From: Butyrivibrio sp.
Lineage (GTDB): Bacteria > Bacillota > Clostridia > Lachnospirales > Lachnospiraceae
Direction: 5' to 3'
DNA: 45,911 nt
Assembly: GCA_015056565.1 (NCBI GenBank)
Contig: SVGB01000021.1
Span: 1-45,911 of the forward strand
Positions 32,653-40,037 of the stretch are shown here, piece by piece. The first letter of the stretch is position 1, and each line of letters begins with the position of its first letter. The notes beneath the pieces are model-generated. The model had not been told where the DNA came from, searched no databases, and worked only from the letters and a program-made list of their open reading frames with translations. The translations under genes and the position numbers were made by a program.

Positions 32653-33680
32653 TATATTTTCCTGGTTGATTCTCCTTCAATTAGTTCACCAGGGAATATT
32701 ATATGCCTATGACCACTCTCCTTGTCAATAATATCAAAGATGAGCCTTATGGTCTCTTTTGAAATATCAACCAGAGGCTGTCTTATGGTGGTCAGTCTCG
32801 GTATACAGTACTGTGAAAGCTCCTGTCCGTCAAATCCCGCAACGCTGACATCTTCCGGCACTTTCAGTCCCGCGTCTGCAAAAGCCCGCAGTGCACCAAT
32901 AGCCAGTACGTCAGAAATGCAGTAAAGAGCAGTGAACTCCTCTCCTGATTCAATAAGAGCTTTGGCTGTATCATATCCGTTGGCCATGGTATAGATCCTC
33001 TGATCTACGTACCTTATCAGGTTGTTGTTGACCTTGATCCCACCAGCCTTAAGTGCCTTAAGATAGCCCTTAAGACGAAGCTGTACTACTGAAGGAGTAT
33101 CGCTTCCCTCAGCCATTATTGCAATCTTTTTGTGGCCCAGCTCAATAAGGTGGGATACCATCTTAAAGCTCTCTTTTTCATCATCAACAGAAACAGTAGA
33201 GTAGGCATTTCTGTTGAAATCCTCTGATATGTCAGATCCAATGGTTGTAAAGATAAACGGAACCCCGATCTGCTTCATCTTATCTGCAGGGTGCTTGGCA
33301 CTTCCGCCCATAAAGATAATGCCGCGAAGTCTCTTTTCTTTTTCAAGCTCCAGAGCCACATCCACCTCGTTCTCATAGGCTTCAACATGGCGAAGGACCA
33401 GCGCATATCCCCTCTTATCAACCTCCTGTTCAACCACTTCTATCATGGGTGAAAAGAATGGGTTGGTGATACCCTTTACCAGAACCGCAATGCACTTGGC
33501 ATCAGTTCTTTTTAAATTCCTTGCACTGTTATTTGGAATATATCCGGTTTCCTTTATAACAGCCATTATTCTCTTTTTTGTCTCAGGGTTGATATCCGAG
33601 TGGTTATTGATAGCCCTTGAAACTGTGCTGACACCTACGCCGCAGCGCTTGGCTATTTCAACAATAGTGATCTCTGACAT
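32652..33680 (-). CDS. LacI-family transcriptional regulator
   Basis: 342 aa: an N-terminal LacI helix-turn-helix (TIVEIAKRCGVGVSTVSRAINNH, residues 4-26), a hinge, and a periplasmic-binding-protein-like effector domain. It begins 5 bases after the malQ stop, so it is in the malQ operon and very likely controls it in response to a maltose-type sugar. A fitting operator, CGTTACCGGTAACG, lies upstream of malQ. Its RBS is weak (GGAG, 13 bases before ATG), perhaps giving little repressor per transcript. Confidence 0.92.
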   Translation of the reverse strand: MSEITIVEIAKRCGVGVSTVSRAINNHSDINPETKKRIMAVIKETGYIPNNSARNLKRTDAKCIAVLVKGITNPFFSPMIEVVEQEVDKRGYALVLRHVEAYENEVDVALELEKEKRLRGIIFMGGSAKHPADKMKQIGVPFIFTTIGSDISEDFNRNAYSTVSVDDEKESFKMVSHLIELGHKKIAIMAEGSDTPSVVQLRLKGYLKALKAGGIKVNNNLIRYVDQRIYTMANGYDTAKALIESGEEFTALYCISDVLAIGALRAFADAGLKVPEDVSVAGFDGQELSQYCIPRLTTIRQPLVDISKETIRLIFDIIDKESGHRHIIFPGELIEGESTRKI

Positions 33681-33685
33681 TTTGT

Positions 33686-35209
33686 TTAAGGTAATCTCCT
33701 GTAAATTCTTGCAAAGTCATTCATCTTGCCAGCAACTTCTTTTGTAAGAGCATCCTTCTTAAGACGCCATACCCAGTTGCCGCCCAGTGTTGATGGGGTG
33801 TTGATCCTTGCATATCCTGGCAGTTCAAGATAGTCCTGCATTGGAATTATAACAGTATCTGACACACTTGCAAATGCTGATCTTATAACAGCCCACACAG
33901 CATCACTGCTCTTCTTGATGCCAAGGTATTCCTTGCAGAACTTCTTGTCATCTCTTGGAAGAGTATCAAACCAGTTTCTGGTGGTGTCGTTGTCATGTGT
34001 TCCTGTATAAACGATGCAGTTCTTGATGTAATTATGTGGAAGGTAATCGCTCTCTTCCCTTGAGTCAAAGGCAAACTGCAATATCTTCATTCCGGGATAG
34101 CCAGTCCTCTTGACCAGCTTGATAACTGAATCTGTCAAAAATCCCAAGTCCTCAGCGATGACTCTTTTCTCGCCCAGCTGCTTCTTCATAGCGTCAAAGA
34201 GCTTGTAGCCTGGACCCTTTCTCCATCTGCCCTTCTCTGCTGTATGGTTTCCGTAAGGAATTGCATAGTACTCATCGAATCCTCTGAAGTGATCGATCCT
34301 GACAACATCGTAGATCTTGTAGCAGTGGGCAATTCTCTTAAGCCACCACTTGTAGCCAGTCTTCTCGTGATAATCCCACTTGTACAGCGGGTTGCCCCAG
34401 AGCTGGCCTGTTGCTGAAAATGCATCAGGAGGGCATCCTGCAACTTCAACAGGTTCGTTGTTTTCATCAAGATAGAACAGCTCAGGATTAGCCCAGGTAT
34501 CAGAGCTGTCAAATGCAACGTAAATAGGGATATCTCCAATGATATCAATACCCTTATGGTTGGCGTAAGCCTTAAGCTTGCTCCACTGCTCAGAGAACAG
34601 GAACTGAAGGAAGCAGTAAAAATCTATCTCTTCCTTGTACTTCTCCTTGGCTGCCTTGATTGCGGAAGGCTTCCTCAGCCTTACACCCTCTTCCCAGGTA
34701 TTCCAGCTTCTGCCTCCATTATCGTTTTTAAGTGCCATGAAAAGAGCATAGTCAGCAAGCCAGAAATTGTCGCGGCTCTTTTTATATGCCTCAAACTTCT
34801 TGGCTCTGTCCGCAAAAGATTTACTCTTCTTGATGAAGTTGTCATAGGCAGTTTTAAGGAGCTTAAATCTTGAGTCGTATATCTTTTCATAATCGATATA
34901 CTCCTCGCTTCCACCAAAGTCATACTTTCCTGCATCCTTTTTGGTGAGAAGCCCCTCGTCTATCAAAGTATTAATATCGATGAAATATGGGTTGCCTGCA
35001 AATGTAGAAAAAGACTGATACGGGGAATCACCATAACTGGTAGGCCCCAGTGGAAGAAGCTGCCAATAGCTCTGTCCTGCCTCCTGCAGAAAGTCCACAA
35101 AGTCATAGGCCTCTTTTGAAAAAGTACCTATTCCGTACTCAGATGAAAGTGAAAAGATTGGTAGTAAAACGCCGCATTTTCTACTGGATCTGTTAGCTGT
35201 TTTTGCCAT
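33686..35209 (-). CDS. malQ: 4-alpha-glucanotransferase
   Basis: Amylomaltase of family GH77 that rearranges alpha-1,4-glucans (maltose, starch dextrins, glycogen). 507 aa. Visible blocks are GVLLPIFSLSSEYGIGTF, WQLLPLGPTSYGDSPYQSFS, the nucleophile region DVVRIDHFRGFDEYYAIP, acid/base region VIAEDLGFLTDSV and the TGTHDNDTTRNWF loop. The ATG at 35209 follows GGAGA with proper spacing; another ATG two codons earlier sits too close to the RBS. First gene of the five-gene operon. Confidence 0.96.
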   Translation of the reverse strand: MAKTANRSSRKCGVLLPIFSLSSEYGIGTFSKEAYDFVDFLQEAGQSYWQLLPLGPTSYGDSPYQSFSTFAGNPYFIDINTLIDEGLLTKKDAGKYDFGGSEEYIDYEKIYDSRFKLLKTAYDNFIKKSKSFADRAKKFEAYKKSRDNFWLADYALFMALKNDNGGRSWNTWEEGVRLRKPSAIKAAKEKYKEEIDFYCFLQFLFSEQWSKLKAYANHKGIDIIGDIPIYVAFDSSDTWANPELFYLDENNEPVEVAGCPPDAFSATGQLWGNPLYKWDYHEKTGYKWWLKRIAHCYKIYDVVRIDHFRGFDEYYAIPYGNHTAEKGRWRKGPGYKLFDAMKKQLGEKRVIAEDLGFLTDSVIKLVKRTGYPGMKILQFAFDSREESDYLPHNYIKNCIVYTGTHDNDTTRNWFDTLPRDDKKFCKEYLGIKKSSDAVWAVIRSAFASVSDTVIIPMQDYLELPGYARINTPSTLGGNWVWRLKKDALTKEVAGKMNDFARIYRRLP

Positions 35210-35234
35210 ATTCATCTCTCCTTTTTTAAAGAAA

Positions 35235-35278
35235 AACTACGGAAATTTTTGCCGTTACCGGTAACGTTTCCGTAGTTC
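35235..35278 (-). promoter_or_regulatory. LacI-type operator inside a hairpin upstream of malQ
   Basis: A perfect 14-base palindrome CGTTACCGGTAACG (35253-35266) fits a LacI/MalR-family operator. It sits between two arms, AACTACGGAAA (35235-35245) and TTTCCGTAGTT (35268-35278), which pair as an 11-bp stem followed on the minus strand by TTTTTCTTT, like a terminator. The position is just after the candidate malQ promoter, so the repressor would block transcription start. Confidence 0.72.
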
Positions 35279-35279
35279 T

Positions 35280-35309
35280 ACTTTACCACATTTATCCTGT
35301 TTTTTTCAA
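35280..35309 (-). promoter_or_regulatory. Promoter of the malQ operon
   Basis: On the minus strand TTGAAA (35304-35309), 18 bases, then TAAAGT (35280-35285). Transcription would start about at the first base of the operator hairpin. Confidence 0.6.
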
Positions 35310-35315
35310 GAGCAT

Positions 35316-36260
35316 TTATCCGTTGGAATGTTCATCAAAAGCACTCTTTTTAATGCCCCAGATAAGGTTTCTCCACTGATCAAGCTGGTCTGTTGTCATG
35401 AAGCCGTTTGATGTTCCCATGTAACCAATCTTGTAGGAAGCAAACAAAAGCGCATTCTTGATGGCATTTACGCTGTCACCATTTTCCATGTAGTAGTGAA
35501 GGAAGCAGGCAAATAGCGCATTACCAGCACCGATGGTATTGACAACCTCGTTGGTCTTGACTGTTTTATAGTGAACGCGAAGGTCCTTGTTCTTATCAAA
35601 GAGGATCAAGCCTTCACTGCCCTGTCCAAGGATGATGATCTCTGTTCCATAGGTATCTGAGATTCTCTGAATGAAATCATATGGATCCTCTGTAAGAGTA
35701 TCATCTGAAAAATAAAGCACCTTGGCCGGTTCAAGGAAATCGGTGTTGTATTTTTCTTTTTCCGGATGGTAGCTTCTTATGTTAACTGCTATAGGCTTAT
35801 TGTACTCAACAGCTGCCTTGGCAAAAGGTCTGCAGAAATTGGCATTGGCAAGAACCATCATGTCACAGCTATCTGCAATGGGCGCCACCATGTTCATGTC
35901 ATAGACATTTTCTCTAAGGTCCTTGATATCCTCAAAGATCTGCTGTTTTCTGTCTTTATCATAAAGCACAACCTCAGTAGGAGTTTCTCTCATCTGAGGA
36001 ATTATATATTCAGTTGAAAGAGTAATCTTACGATCCGGGGGATTGATAAGTCCAAGGTCCTGATTCCTGCCTACGATGGACATAAAGCAAACGTCATCAC
36101 CCAGCCACTTAAGGGCCAGAGACTCATTGTAGGCATCGCCTCCCAAAGCTGTGAAAATGGAATCATTCACGCTGGTAAGAGGAGCATAACTTACAGGGAT
36201 CTTATCAACTCTTACGATAGTTTCAATCTGTGTTACACCTGCTACTAGGAACTTACTCAT
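35316..36260 (-). CDS. PfkB-family carbohydrate kinase-like protein
   Basis: 314 aa with PfkB fold landmarks: GGDAYNESLALKWLGDDVCF near residue 40 (sugar-binding region) and NTIGAGNALFACF near residue 241. The catalytic base of the signature GAGD is replaced by Asn at about residue 247 (GAGN), so phosphotransfer may be weak or absent. Acidic and aromatic residues otherwise fit a ribokinase-like enzyme; the sugar is unknown. AAGGAGG precedes the ATG. It follows the TetR gene by 20 bases and is probably regulated by it. Confidence 0.85.
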   Translation of the reverse strand: MSKFLVAGVTQIETIVRVDKIPVSYAPLTSVNDSIFTALGGDAYNESLALKWLGDDVCFMSIVGRNQDLGLINPPDRKITLSTEYIIPQMRETPTEVVLYDKDRKQQIFEDIKDLRENVYDMNMVAPIADSCDMMVLANANFCRPFAKAAVEYNKPIAVNIRSYHPEKEKYNTDFLEPAKVLYFSDDTLTEDPYDFIQRISDTYGTEIIILGQGSEGLILFDKNKDLRVHYKTVKTNEVVNTIGAGNALFACFLHYYMENGDSVNAIKNALLFASYKIGYMGTSNGFMTTDQLDQWRNLIWGIKKSAFDEHSNG

Positions 36261-36280
36261 AAGGTCCTCCTTTTTTTGCT

Positions 36281-36883
36281 TTATTTTAAAGTCATATTCC
36301 TTATCATATCCACATATTCAGTAGCTTCTTCCAAAAGAAAATCCGCTCTGAAATTGTCACTTCTGACAGCCTTCAGCACAAGGCCATCTACCGTGAAATC
36401 CAAAAGATTCCACACCTTTTCATAGTCAACATCCGTGCCAAACACTGTGATGTCCGCCCTCTCCTTAAGGGCATCCATGATCCTGTGATATTTCTCCCGT
36501 CTCTCCTGGATCTCCCTTAATGCGTCCTCATCCGACTCTTCATCAGCCTTGTCGAGGAACAGGAAGATATATGGGTAGCGGTACATGGAATCAGTCTTTG
36601 AACTCAATATCTGTTTATATAACTCAAAAAAGCCATCCTCACTCTTTTCTACATGGGTAGTGAGCTCAAGCGTAACGAACTTTGTAGCGTAGTCATACAA
36701 AAAAGCATAGAGACCTATCTTGCTCTCAAAGTAATGAAACAGAAGACCCTTGCTGATCTGTGCATCCCTGATGATCTCATCTGTACTTGCATGGCGATAT
36801 CCGTACTGGGAAAAGACCTTCAGTGCGGCGTTTATCATTCTGTCCTGCTTTTCTTTTTTAAGCTCAAAAAATCTCTCGTTCAT
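36281..36883 (-). CDS. TetR/AcrR-family regulator
   Basis: 200 aa. N-terminal TetR helix-turn-helix: KQDRMINAALKVFSQYGYRHASTDEIIRDAQISKGLLFHYF, ending in the recognition-helix KGLLFHYFESKIGLYAF pattern. The rest is an effector domain of unknown ligand. The ATG at 36883 has AGAGGA five bases before; a longer frame 11 codons upstream would cover the operator region. It precedes the PfkB-like gene. Confidence 0.9.
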   Translation of the reverse strand: MNERFFELKKEKQDRMINAALKVFSQYGYRHASTDEIIRDAQISKGLLFHYFESKIGLYAFLYDYATKFVTLELTTHVEKSEDGFFELYKQILSSKTDSMYRYPYIFLFLDKADEESDEDALREIQERREKYHRIMDALKERADITVFGTDVDYEKVWNLLDFTVDGLVLKAVRSDNFRADFLLEEATEYVDMIRNMTLK

Positions 36884-36909
36884 GTAAGTCCTCTTTGTTA
36901 GGGGATGAT

Positions 36910-36920
36910 TGACCACGTCA
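36910..36920 (-). promoter_or_regulatory. Candidate TetR operator
   Basis: Palindrome TGAC-cac-GTCA at 36910-36920 lies between the -10 box and the TetR start, the usual place for an autoregulatory site. It is short, so this is tentative. Confidence 0.4.
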
Positions 36921-36930
36921 GTCTAAATTT

Positions 36931-36959
36931 ATATTAGCATTTATGATCTGGCACTTCAA
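36931..36959 (-). promoter_or_regulatory. Promoter of the tetR-pfkB pair
   Basis: On the minus strand TTGAAG (36954-36959), 17 bases, then TAATAT (36931-36936). Confidence 0.65.
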
Positions 36960-37002
36960 ACGATTTTACGTTATTTATCAATTTTTAATACTCAGGTCTT
37001 TT

Positions 37003-37032
37003 AATTGATTGGAAATTGTATTAAAATCAATT
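37003..37032. repeat. Inverted repeat in the divergent gap
   Basis: AATTGATT (37003-37010) and AATCAATT (37025-37032) form an 8-bp inverted repeat separated by 14 bases, between the TetR gene and the acidic protein gene, in the likely promoter zone of the latter. Role unknown. Confidence 0.4.
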
Positions 37033-37058
37033 TAGTCGTTTAATTTAGGGAGGTTACT

Positions 37059-37388
37059 ATGTCCAAGAATAATTCATTTGGAAAATTTGTTTTATTCTGC
37101 GCCGCTGTTACCGCCGCTGCAGCAGGTGCATATTACTATCTCAGCAAGAGAGAAGAGGAAATAGCAGACAGCTTCGACGACGATGACTTCGATGATTTCG
37201 ATGACTTCGACGATGATGACGATGCAGATAATAAATTCGGTTCACGTAAATACGTAGATATTACAGGATCTTCTGATTCTGAAGACACAGATAAAAAAGA
37301 GGAAGCTGAAGATAAATCAGAACCTCTTGAAGAAGATGCCAAGGAAGAATCCGAAGAGGAAGAATTCTTCGACGACGAAGACAAATAA
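37059..37388 (+). CDS. Acidic membrane-anchored protein of unknown function
   Basis: 109 aa: one N-terminal hydrophobic helix (about residues 10-27, KFVLFCAAVTAAAAGAYYYL) and then an extremely acidic tail with runs of D and F (DDDDFDDFDDFDDDDD) and E/D/S/K. It looks like a disordered polyanion at the membrane. No family recognised. RBS GGGAGG precedes the ATG and a terminator follows. Reading the same DNA on the other strand gives a serine-rich ORF, a shadow. Confidence 0.7.
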   Translation: MSKNNSFGKFVLFCAAVTAAAAGAYYYLSKREEEIADSFDDDDFDDFDDFDDDDDADNKFGSRKYVDITGSSDSEDTDKKEEAEDKSEPLEEDAKEESEEEEFFDDEDK

Positions 37389-37400
37389 TTAAGTAAGCAA

Positions 37401-37432
37401 AAGCCCTTGCGTTACCGCAAGGGCTTATTTTT
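37401..37432. terminator. Bidirectional terminator
   Basis: A perfect 11-bp stem AAGCCCTTGCG / CGCAAGGGCTT (37401-37411 with 37416-37426) around TTAC, with T-rich sequence after it on the plus strand. It lies between convergent genes ending at 37388 and 37440. Confidence 0.88.
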
Positions 37433-37439
37433 ATCTGTA

Positions 37440-38282
37440 TTACTCTTCTGTAAGCATGTCCTTTAAGAATCTGGCTTTATCTTTTATTCGGCTGTTTGCC
37501 GTTCTTGATACCAGAATATCACTGATCATCTTGCTGGCGATATCCTTCTTGCCGGTCTCTACAGCAAGAGCTGCAATAAGATAGTCAAGAGTTGTTGAGT
37601 CCATTCCTGCAATAGGAAATTCCTCAGACTGCCTTGCCAACACAAATCCGTTTAAAGCATTTTCCAAAAGCTCTTTTTCCTGAGCATCGTTTTCTTTTTT
37701 CCTGGCCTCATATCCATCTTCATTAGGATCAAGCCTCTGGGTCTCACCTCTGATGACCCATGCGCTCTTCATGCAGATATACGCTTTCTCGCTGTTCTTA
37801 GCTTTTTTAACTACTGCATTTGCTAGTGCCAGCTGATAAAGTCTCTTGGCATATTCGTATGAATATGTAGGTTCATTGTTTGGCTCATGCTTGTAGTTCA
37901 TGCAGATCTTAACCCTGATGTCATCGATCTGGTACTTGTTAAGATTTGGGAAGTATCTTCCAAGAGCTGCATATCCGCAGGATGGGCATGCTATTACATC
38001 ATATTTATTCTGGTCAAGCTCATCATAATCAGGACGCAGGTCAATATCTACGTTCTTCATCCTGACCTTACCGGTTCTTACTGTCCTTGCCTCAAATTCA
38101 GAGTCGCATACAGGGCATTTGTACTTTTTGTCAAAGAGATAATCTTCCTCATTTACCAGCTGAAGTCTTTTGGGCTGTTCCTTCTTAACTTCAACTGTCT
38201 TTTTCTTAGGGTCTTCAAAAAGCTCTTCTTTTCCGATATTTCCAAGACCAAGTTTTTCGAATCCAGAAAAAATCCCCGCCAT
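37440..38282 (-). CDS. DUF2225-family protein
   Basis: 280 aa. Zinc-ribbon like pairs KYKCPVCDSEFEAR and IACPSCGYAALGRYF mark the DUF2225 family, whose function is unknown. After them comes a TPR-like helical region (YQLALANAVVKKAKNSEKAY). Cytosolic. It lies 20 bases downstream of glnS, so is probably co-transcribed with it. Confidence 0.85.
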   Translation of the reverse strand: MAGIFSGFEKLGLGNIGKEELFEDPKKKTVEVKKEQPKRLQLVNEEDYLFDKKYKCPVCDSEFEARTVRTGKVRMKNVDIDLRPDYDELDQNKYDVIACPSCGYAALGRYFPNLNKYQIDDIRVKICMNYKHEPNNEPTYSYEYAKRLYQLALANAVVKKAKNSEKAYICMKSAWVIRGETQRLDPNEDGYEARKKENDAQEKELLENALNGFVLARQSEEFPIAGMDSTTLDYLIAALAVETGKKDIASKMISDILVSRTANSRIKDKARFLKDMLTEE

Positions 38283-38302
38283 TACTGTACCTCTCTTAAT
38301 AA

Positions 38303-39979
38303 TTAGTTTTTAGGTAAAACAAATGAGCTCTTAAGTGAAACAATCCTGTTAAATACTGGAGCACCATCCTTGGAATCCTTGCTGTCCACGCTAAAGAATC
38401 CATTTCTTACAAACTGGAACTTGTCGTATGCCTTGGCATCTGCAAGACATTTTTCAAGCTTGGCATCCTTGATCACTTTGATGGAATCAGGGTTTAAGTT
38501 AAGGGAACCGTCCTCGTTGTAAACGCCCTTCTCCTCATCAATGATGTTCTCATACAGTCTTACCTCTGCAGTTAAAGACTCAGAAGCTGCCACCCAGTGA
38601 ATAGTTCCCTTGACCTTACGTCCGTCAGGGCTGTCTCCACCCTTGGTCTCAGGGTCATATGTGCAGTGGATCTCAGTAACTTTGCCATTTTCATCCTTAA
38701 CAAAGCTCTGGCATGTTACAAAGTAAGCATTCATAAGTCTTACTTCGTTGCCTGGGAAAAGTCTGAAGTACTTCTTAGGTGGTTCCTCCATGAAGTCCTC
38801 GCGCTCGATGTAAAGCTCTTTTCCAAAGGCAATCTTCCTGCTGCCCATCTCTGGAACTTCCTTGTTGTTCTCTATGTCAAGGTACTCAACCTGTCCCTCA
38901 GGATAGTTGTCGATAACAAGCTTAACGGGATCAAGGATCGCCATTACTCTTGGCACCTTGAGCTTTAAGTCCTCTCTGATGCAGTACTCAAGCATTGCAT
39001 ACTCAGCAGTTGACTGAGCCTTGCTGATACCACACATATCAACGAACATCTTGATGGATTCAGGAGTAAATCCTCTTCTCCTAAGTGAAGCGATGGTTAC
39101 AAGTCTTGGATCATCCCATCCGTCAACAATCTTGTCCTCTACAAGCTTCTTGATATACCTCTTACCAGTTACCACGTTGTTGAGATACATCTTGGCAAAC
39201 TCGATCTGACGAGGAGGGTTCTTGTACTCGCACTCGTTCTTGACCCAGTCGTATAAAGGTCTGTGATCCTCAAACTCCAGCGTGCAAAGAGAATGTGTGA
39301 TCCCCTCAATGGCATCCTCAATAGGATGCGCAAAGTCGTACATAGGATAGATGCACCACTTATCGCCAGTTCTTGCATGTGTCATATGAGCAACACGATA
39401 GATGATAGGATCTCTCATGTTGATATTAGGTGAAGCCATATCGATCTTGGCACGGAGAGTCATTGCGCCGTCCTCTACCTTGCCACTCTTCATCTCCTCA
39501 AACAGGCGAAGGTTCTCTTCAACGCTTCTGTCCCTGTCAGGATCGTTCTTGCCAGGCTCTGTAAGTGTGCCTCTGTACTCTCTCATCTGATCAGCTGTAA
39601 GAGTTGATACATAAGCCTTGCCCTTTTTGATCAGTTTAACTGCATCCTCATACATCTCTTCAAAGTAATCTGATGCATAAAAAAGTCTGTCCTCATAATC
39701 AGCGCCAAGCCACTTAACGTCCTCGATGATGGCGTCCATGAATTCTGACTTCTCCTTGGTAGGATTGGTGTCGTCAAATCTCATGTTGAACTTGCCGTTA
39801 TATTCCTTGGCCATTCCATAGTTTAAAAGTATACTCTTGGCGTGACCTATATGAAGGAAACCATTGGGTTCAGGCGGAAATCTTGTGTGAACATGATCAT
39901 AAACGCCCTCAGCAAGATCCTTGTCGATGGCCTGCTCAATAAAATGTCTGACCTTTGGATTTGTTAATTCTTCTGCCAT
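38303..39979 (-). CDS. glnS: Glutaminyl-tRNA synthetase
   Basis: Charges tRNA-Gln with glutamine. 558 aa. [16 protein letters not shown] (HIGH at about 43-46), [30 protein letters not shown] and the C-terminal beta-barrel anticodon-binding domain (KGTIHWV) match bacterial GlnRS. The KMSKS-type loop reads VVTGKRYI rather than the usual VMSKR, so is somewhat divergent. A TATAAT at 40019-40024 on the minus strand could be its promoter, with a weak -35 box. DUF2225 follows. Confidence 0.95.
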   Translation of the reverse strand: MAEELTNPKVRHFIEQAIDKDLAEGVYDHVHTRFPPEPNGFLHIGHAKSILLNYGMAKEYNGKFNMRFDDTNPTKEKSEFMDAIIEDVKWLGADYEDRLFYASDYFEEMYEDAVKLIKKGKAYVSTLTADQMREYRGTLTEPGKNDPDRDRSVEENLRLFEEMKSGKVEDGAMTLRAKIDMASPNINMRDPIIYRVAHMTHARTGDKWCIYPMYDFAHPIEDAIEGITHSLCTLEFEDHRPLYDWVKNECEYKNPPRQIEFAKMYLNNVVTGKRYIKKLVEDKIVDGWDDPRLVTIASLRRRGFTPESIKMFVDMCGISKAQSTAEYAMLEYCIREDLKLKVPRVMAILDPVKLVIDNYPEGQVEYLDIENNKEVPEMGSRKIAFGKELYIEREDFMEEPPKKYFRLFPGNEVRLMNAYFVTCQSFVKDENGKVTEIHCTYDPETKGGDSPDGRKVKGTIHWVAASESLTAEVRLYENIIDEEKGVYNEDGSLNLNPDSIKVIKDAKLEKCLADAKAYDKFQFVRNGFFSVDSKDSKDGAPVFNRIVSLKSSFVLPKN

Positions 39980-40037
39980 TCTAAAATAAAACCAACTTTC
40001 TTTTTGTTTTTAAAGTACATTATAGTATAACATAAAC

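Noticed and set aside
37136..37384. Serine-rich minus-strand frame
   Set aside because: It is the complement of Asp/Glu codon runs of the acidic protein gene and carries no RBS.
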